Below are positions 10,466 through 21,381 of a stretch of DNA of 64,000 nucleotides, one piece after another. The position numbers were made by a program, and so were the translations under genes. Origin of the DNA: Coxiella-like endosymbiont (GTDB lineage: Bacteria; Pseudomonadota; Gammaproteobacteria; Coxiellales; Coxiellaceae); contig NZ_CP084737.1 in NCBI RefSeq assembly GCF_024730665.1, positions 372,001 through 436,000 of the forward strand. The letters run 5' to 3'. Each line of letters begins with the position of its first letter. Positions within the stretch are counted from its first letter, which is position 1. Under the pieces are notes generated by a model. The model saw only the letters and a program-made list of their open reading frames with translations, was not told where the DNA came from and did not search any database.

Positions 10466-11539
10466 GCTGCTTTTCAAACTGTTGCATAAAAGTTATTAAT
10501 GCATCAACACCTTCTTCAGGCATGGCATTATAAATACTCGCTCTCATCCCACCTAACAATCGATGCCCCTTTAAATTAGCCAATCCATTCTTCCGCGCTT
10601 CTTTCAGAAAAAGCTCATCAAGATTTTCATCGACTAAAGTAAAAATGACATTCATTCGTGAGCGGTATTGAGGATCAATCGAATTATGATAAAAATCACT
10701 TTTATCAATCACAGCATACAATTTATCCGCCTTACGTATATTCTGTTTTTCCATCGCTCTTACTCCTCCTTGCTCTTTTAACCACTTAAAAATAAGTCCT
10801 GACATATACCAGGCGAATGTAGGCGGTGTATTCAAAAGAGAATGCCCTTTTGCGTGTAACGAATAACGCAGATAACTAGGTGTTAGTGGTAACGGTTTTC
10901 GTCTTAATAAGTCCTCACGGATAATTACAAGAGTTAAGCCCGCCAGACCAAGATTTTTTGAGCACAAGCAAAAATTAAACCATAGCGCGATATATCAGAA
11001 GGGCGCGAGAGTAAATTAGAGGACATGTCACAAACTAAAGGCAAAGATGTGCTAGGAACATAATGAAATTCTATGCCATTTATCGTTTCATTATCTACAT
11101 AATAAAAATAAGCGGCATTGTCAGGGATATCCCACTCAACTTGATCAGGGATTCCTGTATAAAGGAGATTTTTAGAATTCGCTGCTAAATGCACATCACA
11201 ATAAATTTTTGCTTCTTTAATGGCAAGCTCCGACCAAACTCCTGAAGCAATATAGACTGCTTTTTTATAGGTTTCTAATAAATTCATAGGCACCATTGAA
11301 AATTGTAGCCGAGCACCTCCTTGCAAAAATAAAACTTGATAATTTTTCGGAATTGCTAATAAATCTCTAAAATCACATTCGCTTTCTTCGACGACTTGTT
11401 TAAACTCTTCCCCTCGATGAGGGACTTCCATAATCGATATGCCAACACCGTGCCAATTTAATAATTCATCGCGCACTGTAGAAAGTATTTCTTCCGGTAT
11501 CATGGCTGGCCCAGCTGAAAAATTATAGATACGAGACAT
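10458..11539 (-). pseudogene. serC: Phosphoserine aminotransferase, split by a frameshift at the PLP lysine
   Basis: SerC transaminates 3-phosphohydroxypyruvate in serine synthesis and also acts in the DXP-dependent vitamin B6 route. The N-terminal piece starts MSRIYNFSAGPAMIPEE and has FLQGGARLQFSMVPMN. The C-terminal piece continues [15 protein letters not shown] through RHLL-type [13 protein letters not shown]. The break is in the AQK(N)LG motif that carries the PLP-binding lysine: A6 on the coding strand (T6 at 10954-10959) where A7 gives [14 protein letters not shown]. It lies 34 bp after the gyrA stop and overlaps aroA. Confidence 0.9.
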
Positions 11540-11573
11540 AAAAGATTCTTATAGCTGAAGAATGACTGATTTC

Positions 11574-14120
11574 CTACTCTTCCTTCCCCACTATTAATTC
11601 AGTAGAAATTGTTTCCATACCCACTAAAGATTCATCTTTCGCAAGCTGAATCAATCGAACGCCTTTGGTGTTTCGCGCCATTTGAGAAATCTCGTTGGCA
11701 CGGGTACGTACCAACGTACCTTTATCACTAATGAGTAACACGTCATCATCATTAAACACCTGTGTTGCTGAGACGACTTTCCCGTTACGATTATTAATAC
11801 GGATCGCAATGACCCCATGACCACCACGACCAGTTACCCGATAATCTTTTAACGCCGTGCGTTGTCCATAACCGTGCATTGTCGCTGTCAAAATATTTCG
11901 GTTTAGTTTAACAATAATTAATGCAATAACACTTTGCCCTGACTTTAATTTAATGCCGCGCACACCGTATGCTGAGCGACCCATTTCACGCACCTCTTTT
12001 TCGTGAAAACGAATAGCTTTCCCAGCATCCGTCACAAGCATCACTTCTTTTTTACCATCGGTAATATCCACACCAACCAAGCGATCCCCTTCATTCAGCG
12101 CTAAAGCAATTTTCCCATTCGCCCTTGGGCGGGAAAATTTTGATAAAGAAACTTTTTTCACGGATCCTTGTGCTGTTACCATGAAAACATAATGTGAGTT
12201 ATTATAATGGCGGATCGGTAAAATCGCTGAAATATGTTCGTCCTTCTCTAATGGAAACAGATTAACGATAGGCCGACCACGAGCTGTTCGGCTACCACGG
12301 GGTACTTGATACACTTTGAGCCAATACACTTTCCCCTGAGTCGAAAAACATAAAATCGTATCATGCGTATTTGCCACTAGGATATTCTTCACAAAATCCT
12401 GTTCTTTCATAGCCGCTGCCAATTTACCACGCCCACCGCGATGCTGGGCTTGATAACTACTTAAGGATTGTGATTTAACATAACCTTCATTGGAAAGCGT
12501 GACCACCATGTGCTCTTCAGGGATTAAATCTTCACTAGTTAAATCAGATTGCGTATCGATAATGATTGTTCGTCGTTGGTCACCAAATTGCTCCTTCACC
12601 TCCACTAATTCACCACGGATTACATGATGAAGCTTATTGGTATCAGAAATAATCGAGATTAATTCATCAATATGATTAATAATACTAGCGTATTCTTCTT
12701 GAATTTTATTGGATTCAAGTCCAGTCAGGCGATGTAATCGTAAATCTAAAATCGCTTGCGCCTGTGCGGGTGATAAACGATAGCCTTCCTTTTTCAATCC
12801 ATATTCAGGCATTAAATCATCAGGACGTGTACGATCACTGCCTATTTTTTTCAATAATTCCCTAACAGTGCCTAACTGCCAGGACTGCACTAATAAATTT
12901 TCTTTTGCAATAACAGGGGTTTTTACCTGTTTAATCAGTATGATGACTTCATCAATATTTGCAAGTGCTACTCCTAATCCTTCTAAAACATGCGCTCTTT
13001 TTCGTGCCTTCTGTAATTCAAAAAGAGCACGACGTGTTATGACTTCACGTCGATGTTGTAAAAAAGCACTTAATAATTGTTTTAGATTTAATAATCGAGG
13101 CTGGCCATTATCCAAGGCCACCATGTTGATCCCAAAAACAGTTTGCAGTTGTGTTTGCGCATATAAATTATTGAGCACTACTTCGGCGTTATCACCGCGA
13201 CTAACCTCAATCACCATTCTCATACCACTTTTATCAGATTCATCACGTAACCCTGAAATACCTTCAATCTTCTTTTCTCGGACTAATTGACCGATTTTTT
13301 CTAATAAACGCGCTTTGTTTACTTGATAGGGCAACTCATGCACGACAATTAAAGAGCGCCCACTTTTCGTGGTTTCAACTTCAACTTTTGCACGTATGTA
13401 AATGCGGCCACGACCTGTTTTATAAGCCTGGATAATACCACCACGGCCATTAATTATTCCCGCTGTAGGAAAATCAGGGCCGGGAATATAAAGCATCAGT
13501 TCTTCAATGGTCAAATTCGAATCGTCAATCAAAGCCAACGTCGCATCAATCATTTCATTCAAATTATGTGGTGGAATATTAGTAGCCATCCCCACCGCAA
13601 TCCCTGAAGAACCATTGACTAATAAGTGAGGAATTCGAGTAGGCAGTGCCAAAGGCGCCATTTCAGTTTCGTCATAATTTTGGACGAAATCAACGGTCTC
13701 TTTATCCAGATCCGCCATTAGAGCGTGGGCAAAACGAGACAAACGAACCCCAGTGTAACGCATGGCTGCTGGCGCATCGCCATCCACAGAACCAAAGTTT
13801 CCTTGGCCATCCACGAGCAAATAACGCAAGCTAAAAGGTTGTGCCATTCTCACAATCGTATCGTATACCGCCGCATCCCCATGAGGATGGTATTTACCAA
13901 TCACATTCCCTACGATACGCGCTGACTTTTTATAAGGCCTGTTCCAATAGTTCCCCAATTCATGCATCGCATACAGCACGCGCCGATGAACTGGTTTTAG
14001 GCCGTCCCGCACATCCGGTAGCGCACGACCAACAATAACGCTCATCGCATAATCAAGATAGGATTGCTTGAGCTCGTTTTCAATTGTGATTGGTATAATT
14101 TCTTGTGCAAAATCCGCCAT
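11574..14120 (-). CDS. gyrA: DNA gyrase subunit A
   Basis: An intact 848-residue type II topoisomerase subunit that introduces negative supercoils. The winged-helix and tower part hold the catalytic Tyr122 ([11 protein letters not shown]). The C-terminal pinwheel has the repeated blades and the GyrA box (QRGGKG-like QHRGGRGK near residue 560). The quinolone-determining region reads [12 protein letters not shown], so position 83 (E. coli numbering, which coincides here) is Ala, not Ser, and 87 is Asp. Start ATG 14120 has AGGAAA 6 bp upstream. It heads the gyrA-serC-aroA-cmk-rpsA run. Confidence 0.97.
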   Translation of the reverse strand: MADFAQEIIPITIENELKQSYLDYAMSVIVGRALPDVRDGLKPVHRRVLYAMHELGNYWNRPYKKSARIVGNVIGKYHPHGDAAVYDTIVRMAQPFSLRYLLVDGQGNFGSVDGDAPAAMRYTGVRLSRFAHALMADLDKETVDFVQNYDETEMAPLALPTRIPHLLVNGSSGIAVGMATNIPPHNLNEMIDATLALIDDSNLTIEELMLYIPGPDFPTAGIINGRGGIIQAYKTGRGRIYIRAKVEVETTKSGRSLIVVHELPYQVNKARLLEKIGQLVREKKIEGISGLRDESDKSGMRMVIEVSRGDNAEVVLNNLYAQTQLQTVFGINMVALDNGQPRLLNLKQLLSAFLQHRREVITRRALFELQKARKRAHVLEGLGVALANIDEVIILIKQVKTPVIAKENLLVQSWQLGTVRELLKKIGSDRTRPDDLMPEYGLKKEGYRLSPAQAQAILDLRLHRLTGLESNKIQEEYASIINHIDELISIISDTNKLHHVIRGELVEVKEQFGDQRRTIIIDTQSDLTSEDLIPEEHMVVTLSNEGYVKSQSLSSYQAQHRGGRGKLAAAMKEQDFVKNILVANTHDTILCFSTQGKVYWLKVYQVPRGSRTARGRPIVNLFPLEKDEHISAILPIRHYNNSHYVFMVTAQGSVKKVSLSKFSRPRANGKIALALNEGDRLVGVDITDGKKEVMLVTDAGKAIRFHEKEVREMGRSAYGVRGIKLKSGQSVIALIIVKLNRNILTATMHGYGQRTALKDYRVTGRGGHGVIAIRINNRNGKVVSATQVFNDDDVLLISDKGTLVRTRANEISQMARNTKGVRLIQLAKDESLVGMETISTELIVGKEE

Positions 14121-14589
14121 GAATGCTTTCCTAAATTTTTCTATTTAAAAATAAAAAGTTATTAAATTTAAAGGAAAAAATTATTGTACCATATTTAACA
14201 TGTTACATCTAACCCACCTCGATAAGCAAAGACGCAGTTTAAAGCACACTCTATCAATAAACAGATTTTAAAATCCTAACCAGCTAAACTATTTTTTCTT
14301 CTTTTCCTGGAAAAAAATAAAGATGAAGTGTTTTCCCTTAAATGAAATGAAATTTATGAATCAGAGAATAAAGGAGGATGAGTACACTTATGAAAGCAGA
14401 TCCTGATAACGTTTTCATTAAAAGATCAAAATTTGAAATACAAATTTGAAATACAGTTATGAGATATTGAATTAAACCTTTAAAGAGTATCTAGGAGCAA
14501 ACAGGAAACCAGCTTGAACTGAAGGAAGCCAAAACAGGTGAAAATGAAATTAACGCATTGATATAATAATCCTCTGCTGACAAAAGGGC

Positions 14590-16026
14590 GCAATACAAAA
14601 ACACTATAAAAATTTTTGAACAATATTCTCGCCTATATGATTCGACAAAACTCAAAAATACACCTTTCGAAACTTCATAGAACCTGGTGTGCGCGGCATT
14701 AAACAAAATGGGGAATTTGATAACTTGCCTTATGGCGAACTTTTAGAGGAAACAGATTAGAGTAATACAGAAAAAAGTAAATAACTCCTCGTTTTCCAGT
14801 AACTTCTCCCTGATCTTCTCAATAAACCTTGGTTCTTCTACAGAAAGCATCAAGCTCATTGATTAAATTACCAGGAAATACGCCATCGAATGAGGTGTTA
14901 GCAAAATATCTGTAAAACACATTTCATTATCTCACACATAGTGTTTCATAGAAAAACGACCTCAGGCATGCCAGAGTCCAACATTACAGCGGATACGACA
15001 TCTTACTTTAGATAAAATACTCAAATCCGATAAAGATTATAACAACCTTTATTGTCGCAATCTTTGTTGACGTCCTTTAAATGAGAGCGTTATCTAAAGC
15101 TTGCGAATATTACGTAGAGAATTTAGAAATTACAAAACCCCTATTATCTCGTTTTCACGACGACCTACATATGTTTTATAATCCTTTTAGTCATTCAGTA
15201 AAGTTCTCAGTTCTTTAGATCATTATAAAAATTCAGATGAAAAAATAGATAAATTATTCATAGACTAGGTTAAACAACACATTAAGAACATAAGAACATC
15301 TCTATATCGTGTGCGAATTTCTGAAAATATATCAAGAAAGAAAATATCTTAGAAATCATTTTTAAGTTTGTATTTGATTTCATTCTAGTTAGAAAATCAA
15401 TTGATCTATTGATAGCAGAAGATCTGCTTCTCTAAAAGAGATGACGAAATAAAAATTTATCGATATAGTTATATCCAAGATAAAAAAGTTAAAAAATGAG
15501 ATATTACTATTATGCCTGTTTCTCTATAAAAAACATTATATGCTACAAGAGGTCCTTATCACCAAGATACGGTAATGATATTTTATTAAGGTTCGCATAA
15601 GCCTTACTCATGGCAGTTTTCTAAATAAAAGTCAGAATTTATTTTAATTGCATGTCATTAAATATTTTCGATGTAGGTGGATGTTATTCATTATAAACCA
15701 GGGAATCATTCTCGAGGAATAATGAATGAATGGGGTTTATTTCTAGACGCAAACGCTTCTTTGCTATCACCTGTGTGTGCTCTTTAAGAAAGCAAACGAA
15801 ATCGATCCAACTTAATTAATCGCTCAGAAACTTTCTCTCGCAAAAAATTGAAGTTCATACTGCATCATATACTGCATGTATTGCGAGTCATTTCTTCTGC
15901 TGGAGATTAATTTGGACCATATTCTCGTTACTGCCCAGAAACCGTTGATTGCCTGATTACACAGGGTTTCCAAGACTTCAGCCATTTTTATCGAAAACAC
16001 ATTGCAAATGATGATGTTTTCCGCCT
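14590..16026 (+). pseudogene. Decayed plus-strand gene of unknown family
   Basis: Protein-like stretches in shifting plus-strand frames run through this gap: FRNFIEPGVRGIKQNGEF near 14670, SKACEYYVENLEITKPLLSR near 15095, HYKPGNHSRGIMNEWGLFLD near 15690, and RYCPETVDCLITQGFQDF ending FRLN near 16030. Stops and frameshifts separate them. The order and single strand suggest one former gene of roughly 400-480 codons. I do not recognise the family. A lost host-interaction protein is possible, but that is only inference from its absence among core families. Confidence 0.5.
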
Positions 16027-16130
16027 CAACTGATTTACGAAATTATCAACCCCACTCAACCTATAGACCCACTCCTATTTTTTCCGTTAGTATTAAATCG
16101 CATCACATCAAAAATAAGAGGATTTATCCC

Positions 16131-17492
16131 ATGGAAAATATTGATACGCTAATTAGCGCACGTTGGATTCTACCCATTGTTCCAGAAAACCAAATTTTAG
16201 AAGCCCATGCACTGGCGATACGCGGTGAATATATTGTAGATCTTCTCCTTTTAGATAAAGCTAAAGAAAAATATCACGCCGAACAATATTTAAACCTGAA
16301 AGATCATGTTTTGATGCCCGGGCTGATTAATGCACACACACATACACCGATGAACCTATTTCGCGGCTTAGCGGACGACGTGCGGCTCTTTGACTGGCTT
16401 CAAAAGCATATTTGGCCTGCCGAAAAAGCCCTGATTAACACTGAATCTGTACAAGCTGGTGTAAGACTGGCTGTTGCAGAAATGTTACGTGGAGGTATAA
16501 CCTGCTTTAACGATGATTATTTTTTTCACAATACGATCGCTGAAACGGCCTATGAAGCTGGTATTCGCGCCTGTGTAGGCGTTCTGGTAATAAATGTTTC
16601 TACTGAATGGGCAAAAGATGAAAAAACCTATTTAGCTCGTGCAAAAGAAACCCTGTCGCAAAAAGAACATCGCTCTCTCATTACTTGGGCGCTAGCGCCT
16701 CATGCGCCTTATACAGTTAGCGACACTGCACTCAGAGAGATTAGAAAATTATCAGATCAGTATGACTTGCCCATTCATATGCATATCCATGAGACAAAAG
16801 ATGAAATCGAACAAGGGTTAAAAAAATACGGAAAAAGACCGCTCACGCGTTTACACGAACTCGGTTTATTGTCGCACCGATTAATCGCTGTGCACATGAC
16901 ACAACTCACTTCCGAAGAAATTGAGCTTATTCACCGCAGACGTATAAATGTCGTTCACTGCCCTGAATCTAATTTAAAACTTGCCAGTGGGATAGCGCCT
17001 GTTACCAAATTATTAAAAGCCGGAATCAACGTGGCGATTGGGACAGATGGTGCTGCTAGCAATAACGATCTAGATTTATTCGGCGAAATGAGAACAGCTG
17101 CTTTTGCAGCAAAAATGTCGGATGCTGATCCCACTCATTTAACTGCTGAAGAAGTTATAAAAATGGCAACACTCAATGGGGCAAAAGCATTAGGACTCGG
17201 TGATAAAATCGGCTCTCTAGAGGTTGGAAAATTCGCCGATGTAATTGCGCTGGATTTGAGTTCTTTTTTAACACAACCTGTCTTTAATCCTATCTCACAC
17301 CTGGTTTATGCGATAAATCGACTGCAAGTGAGTGACGTATGGGTAGCAGGTAAACGCCTTTTGCAGGAAGGCGAATTTACAAAATTAGATATCGAACGCA
17401 TACTTAAAGACAGTTTAAAATGGACTGAAAAGGTTTTGCCTTTTAAAGCAGGTCAAAAATTAGAAATTATTAGTGCAAATGCTGCTACCTAA
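16131..17492 (+). CDS. mtaD: 5-methylthioadenosine/S-adenosylhomocysteine deaminase (amidohydrolase superfamily)
   Basis: A 453-residue metal-dependent amidohydrolase of the TRZ/ATZ (MtaD/SsnA) group that removes the amino group from methylthioadenosine, SAH or related purine nucleosides. Metal ligands are visible: GLINAHTHTPMN near residue 68, HMHIHET in the middle, AVHMTQL, and GTDGAASNNDLD near 305. The frame extends upstream to 16002, but I chose ATG 16131, which has AGAGGA 8 bp upstream and starts at the homology (MENIDTLISARWILP). It is intact. Exact substrate is not settled by sequence. Confidence 0.85.
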   Translation: MENIDTLISARWILPIVPENQILEAHALAIRGEYIVDLLLLDKAKEKYHAEQYLNLKDHVLMPGLINAHTHTPMNLFRGLADDVRLFDWLQKHIWPAEKALINTESVQAGVRLAVAEMLRGGITCFNDDYFFHNTIAETAYEAGIRACVGVLVINVSTEWAKDEKTYLARAKETLSQKEHRSLITWALAPHAPYTVSDTALREIRKLSDQYDLPIHMHIHETKDEIEQGLKKYGKRPLTRLHELGLLSHRLIAVHMTQLTSEEIELIHRRRINVVHCPESNLKLASGIAPVTKLLKAGINVAIGTDGAASNNDLDLFGEMRTAAFAAKMSDADPTHLTAEEVIKMATLNGAKALGLGDKIGSLEVGKFADVIALDLSSFLTQPVFNPISHLVYAINRLQVSDVWVAGKRLLQEGEFTKLDIERILKDSLKWTEKVLPFKAGQKLEIISANAAT

Positions 17493-17639
17493 AAAAGTCA
17501 TCATTGTTGAAGTTTATATCACGGGATGGGTTTAAAATGAAACTAAAACGTACCTACCTCATTAAAAATTGAATTTATCAATCAACTACTATCTAAGATA
17601 GGATTATCCACTATCCAAACAACTGGTTTCGTATTACCC

Positions 17640-17979
17640 AAATGGGGGTGTCTTAGACGGCTGATCACGCAGAGGTTATGAACTCGCCATCAAACGTTAT
17701 CCTGACATTCGTAAATAATTTAACAGTACGTAATTATGTGTCTTGCGTATTGACTGCCCTTGCGAATGCGAAATCACACCACAACAAGTATTCTCAATTT
17801 CTGAGCAACACTAACCCCGGCTACTATCAAACTTTACTCGGTGATACTATCCCCGGCGTTGGGACACCGTAGAAAGTATAGCAACTTATCAGGGTGATTA
17901 CAGAAAAAACACCTTTAAAAAACTCACCGACCATTTTCGTGGCACTTATTGTACAGGTGCACAAATATCACATTAGCCT
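17640..17979 (+). pseudogene. Decayed plus-strand gene fragment, family unknown
   Basis: Between mtaD and the TauE-type gene, plus-strand frames give coherent pieces: RRGYELAIKRYPDIRK near 17670, DCPCECEITPQQVFSISEQH near 17755, and YQGDYRKNTFKKLTDHFRG just before a stop at 17979. They are joined by at least two frame changes. I could not name the family. The gap also holds the promoter region of the next gene. Confidence 0.4.
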
Positions 17980-18162
17980 AGAAAAGCATTTGAACCATCG
18001 ATAACTCCCCGTAACTGAACTGTAGTGGTTGCCCGTATGGTCTGCAGAGACAGTAATATTAAGCGAATCATTCTACTTCTGTAGAATTAATTTATAGTTT
18101 TTTAATCAGGCGAACCGTTTCGATGACAACAATACCTCCTCTTTTCATTTCCTAAAAAAAGG

Positions 18163-18168
18163 TATAAT
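18163..18168 (+). promoter_or_regulatory. Possible -10 promoter element for the TauE/SafE-type gene
   Basis: A perfect TATAAT lies 82 bp upstream of the chosen ATG. The -35 position has only a T-rich stretch (TCTTTT), so the promoter call rests mainly on the -10 box and on its place after a decayed gene. Confidence 0.4.
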
Positions 18169-18249
18169 GGCCAGACCGTGATAAGGGAGACGGTTAACTC
18201 TCAACAGTTGTCGGTTGAGATTTTACAATCATTAACTTCAAAACTGCTC

Positions 18250-19041
18250 ATGAACACTACCCTACTAATCCTAGATTGCATAGCTATAAGCATAGGTGCA
18301 GGTCTTATTTATGGCATTTTTGGGGGTGGGTCTGGATTAATCATGATGCCAGGATTTTATTATCTATTGCATCACTTTGCGCTAAGTGAAGATTATCAAA
18401 TGCAAGTAGCTATTGCCACGACAGCGGCGGTCAGTGTTTTATTGGGGATATCGGCGACACAGGTTCAGTGGCGTAATCATCTTATTGATTTCAATATTTT
18501 TAAAAAAATCGCTCCTGGCTTATTAATCGGAACCTTCCTGGCTATTAGTTTATTAAATATAATTCGCAGTGCCTACCTCAAACGATTGTTTGGATTTTTC
18601 GTCATATTGGTAGCAGTTTGGCTAGGATTTTATCGGTCTAAACAAGACAAAAAAATTTGGTCTTTATCATCATCTTATAATCACATTTTATCCACAATTA
18701 TAGGATTTTTATGGTTTTTATTGGGCATTGCCGTATTTACCGTTCCCTATTTATATAAATGCGGTATCGATCTTCGGCGTTCAATTGGTTGCGCAACATT
18801 GACAAGCACAGTTTTTTCAGGGATTGCTGCAGTTTTGCTTATTTTCACAGGCTTATTTCAGGTTGGTTTTTCGAATGAACATATTGGATTTGTTAATTTA
18901 CCGTTATCCGCTCTAGCTATTATTCCAAGTGCCATTTCAGCGCATTTTGGTTCGAAAATCAGTATAAAACTGTCAAAATCTCACTTAAAAATTATCTACG
19001 TCGTTTTGCTTTATGCTATCGGGTTTTTAATGCTGCTGTAA
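18250..19041 (+). CDS. TauE/SafE (TSUP) family membrane transporter
   Basis: A 263-residue membrane protein with about eight hydrophobic segments. The first repeat has the family signature GIFGGGSGLIMMPGF near residue 25 and TTAAVSVLLG; the second repeat has the matching GCATLTSTVFSGIAAVL near residue 180. Members export sulfite, sulfoacetate or other small anions. Substrate unknown here. ATG 18250 starts at the first membrane segment. A GTG at 18178 is in frame, but it would add 24 hydrophilic residues. The 3' end overlaps the convergent FUSC gene by 31 bp. Confidence 0.8.
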   Translation: MNTTLLILDCIAISIGAGLIYGIFGGGSGLIMMPGFYYLLHHFALSEDYQMQVAIATTAAVSVLLGISATQVQWRNHLIDFNIFKKIAPGLLIGTFLAISLLNIIRSAYLKRLFGFFVILVAVWLGFYRSKQDKKIWSLSSSYNHILSTIIGFLWFLLGIAVFTVPYLYKCGIDLRRSIGCATLTSTVFSGIAAVLLIFTGLFQVGFSNEHIGFVNLPLSALAIIPSAISAHFGSKISIKLSKSHLKIIYVVLLYAIGFLMLL

Positions 19042-20129
19042 TTTTCTTTTGAATCCAATCGTTGTAGCCATTTAATGATTTCATAGAGCATGTTTACTAA
19101 ATGCTTTAGACAAAATTCGAAAGCATGAATATTAATCACGCAATAGGCACTTGGAGACTGAGAAAATTTATGGATCACCTTTTCTATAACATCGTTAATC
19201 TGTTCTTTCGAGGACAACATCGTAGTTGTTGGTTCTTTTGAACAAATAGCATTAATGAAATTAAATAAGCTTAATATTTGTCGATGAAGCCCTATTAAAT
19301 CTTTATTTCTATAAAAATCATGAAGCTGTGTAGATTCGGTAAAAAGTGTTTGACGCAACATATAAATATTTCTCAACAATTTGCGCTCCAACAAAAAAAT
19401 AGCTTGATAAATTGAACGTTTTTTCTTCACTCGTGGATCTTCATTCACGGCTTCTTGCAGCAATATGTTTTGCTTCGAGATATGGGTAATCATGTCATTC
19501 TCAATCTTTTCCTGTTCAGCAAGCAATTCTTGTATCAATTCTTCTTTTGTAATAAACAATTCATAAAGCGCCTGAAATTGTTTTAAAGTGTTTGCAATGC
19601 TTGAACGGAGGAGCTTCTTTGCATGTGATGGAAATACAAATCGAGTAACAGACACCGCAATTACGATACCCAGAAAGATTTCTAGAATCCGATCTCCGGC
19701 GGTTTTTAAAGTGGGTGTTTTTGAATCCAAAATCATAATCATTGTTGTCGCACCCAGGAGACCAAATTGGCTAATATCTGTTGAACTACTGGCTAAATAA
19801 GCAAAAATAGCAAGCAGTATTAACAACAAAACATAAATAAGCGTAGGATGATTACCTAATAACAAAAGGGCAGTTGCTGCTAAAAGCGCTCCAACTACTG
19901 TACCCAACAAACGAAGATAAGACTTTTTTATCGTTCCTCCAATTCGTATATTAGTTGCCATCACAACTAGGATGGTAATTAGTACCCATTGTGGCATTGA
20001 TAAATGCCACAGATCACCAATGAAAATACCAATCAGACAAGCCAATGATGTCTTAAAACTTGCGATAAGCCGCTCTCCCGATAGATGTTTGATACCCACC
20101 TTCAAAAATTTATAAATTGGAACATTCAT
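19011..20129 (-). CDS. FUSC family membrane protein (aromatic acid exporter type)
   Basis: About 372 residues. The N-terminal half has six hydrophobic segments with the FUSC-type pattern: SFKTSLACLIGIFIGDLW, then RIGGTIKKSYLRLLGTVVGALLA after the second segment, and DRILEIFLGIVIAVSVTRFVFP. The C-terminal half is a long helical cytoplasmic domain. Relatives (AaeB, YccS) export aromatic acids or are uncharacterised. Start is ATG 20129 (MNVPIYKFLK) or an in-frame GTG at 20156; neither has a clear ribosome binding site. It converges on and overlaps the TauE-type gene. Confidence 0.75.
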   Translation of the reverse strand: MNVPIYKFLKVGIKHLSGERLIASFKTSLACLIGIFIGDLWHLSMPQWVLITILVVMATNIRIGGTIKKSYLRLLGTVVGALLAATALLLLGNHPTLIYVLLLILLAIFAYLASSSTDISQFGLLGATTMIMILDSKTPTLKTAGDRILEIFLGIVIAVSVTRFVFPSHAKKLLRSSIANTLKQFQALYELFITKEELIQELLAEQEKIENDMITHISKQNILLQEAVNEDPRVKKKRSIYQAIFLLERKLLRNIYMLRQTLFTESTQLHDFYRNKDLIGLHRQILSLFNFINAICSKEPTTTMLSSKEQINDVIEKVIHKFSQSPSAYCVINIHAFEFCLKHLVNMLYEIIKWLQRLDSKENYSSIKNPIA

Positions 20130-20156
20130 AACATTTGATGGAAACAAGAGGTACAC

Positions 20157-21381
20157 TTACTTATAGAACAAAATAAAAACAGCATAATCGATCTTAAGAA
20201 TTAAGGGATTAATAGAAAATGGAAAAGTGCCCGCGTATTTTTACAAAAACCCCCTCGATATCAATCTACATTTTTGGAAATCTTAGCACGCTACTTTCGA
20301 GAATAGCAATCAGAAATTTAATAATTCGTTAATGTTATTTGTCTTTCTATCGCTTCACAATTGATTTTCCTGAAGGAAATTAATTCTGATAATAGAAAGC
20401 TCACAATAATCGACACACCACCAATCTCTCACCCAAATAAATTGCTACTTACTTAAAAGTAGCTAAAATGGTCAAACCCGGTTTAAAACAGTAAATTAAA
20501 TAGAATTACTCACAGAAACGTCTACTTTCTAGAAAAAATGGAATAAACATACGATCTGGTTGCTTCAGTTCCTGAATTACCTCCAGTAAGGATGGACAGA
20601 TAACTATTCGTATTCTGAAGCAATGTATGATTTTCTTTACAAAGCATTTAGATTTGTTGTTCTGATTCGTGTTATCTATAGATGATGTTAGTTTTGTATG
20701 TCTCGAGACAAGGAATATAAAAGTTTTATTTTTGAATGCAAGGGGGTTATAATCTATTGAAATCAGTGGTTTTAGATTGTTAATTATCTATTTTGACTAT
20801 CGGGCAGTCTTAATAGTTCTTCGTTCTATATAAAGAAGAAGACCTCACAGAAACTTTAAAACGGTTATTTTAAGAGAAATTTAAAAGATATAAAACACGG
20901 GTTAAATACTATCAATACCAGTGCAGAAGATTATTTATCGCTGTTATCTCAAAAATAAAAGGATTGTCTTACTTTGTGTAAGGAAATTCTCAAAGAAATG
21001 AAAACTGGATATTGTTTACGATAATTTTACACACCAATGATGCTTCCTTTATTGCAGGTGATAGAAAATTATTCTGATAAAGTCTGCATTATCAATAGCA
21101 ATGAGGTAATTATGTGACCATAACGGACATCATGATGAAAGCATTTGCAAAAAGAAGAGAGGATGTGGGGGGTTTTTTTGTTTTTTGCTTTATCGTTATA
21201 AAAATCTATGTTAGAAAATTTTAGAACATATTTTGAACACGATTAGTGTCATGTATTGGGATCGTATGGCATTGAAAGTGATTATGATGATTTGAATTTA
21301 TTAAAACACACTTCTAAAAAATTACTAAATATTCAAGTCAAGTTGAAATAAGTGGGTGCGAGATTTTAATCCTAAAGAAAA
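20157..21381. other. Gene-poor gap with scattered coding remnants
   Basis: About 1.2 kb with no intact gene. Plus-strand frames between roughly 20880 and 21350 give protein-like pieces (TSAEDYLSLLSQ, CKEILKEMKTGYCLR, VIENYSDKVCIINS, SDYDDLNLLKHTSKKLL) separated by stops. They suggest an eroded gene, but I cannot name it. Confidence 0.4.

Noticed and set aside
12868-13290. 140-codon frame antisense to gyrA
   Set aside because: Shadow of the conserved gyrA frame; no ribosome binding site or motif.
2153-18060. A 14-base match (CCTAGAAAAGCATT) and loosely similar flanks at 2155-2230 and 17977-18050
   Set aside because: The identity does not extend far enough on either side to call a repeat by eye; could be chance in AT-rich sequence.
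20740-20760. TTATAAT-like element in the gap at 20.7 kb as a promoter
   Set aside because: No gene follows and such hexamers are frequent in AT-rich sequence.
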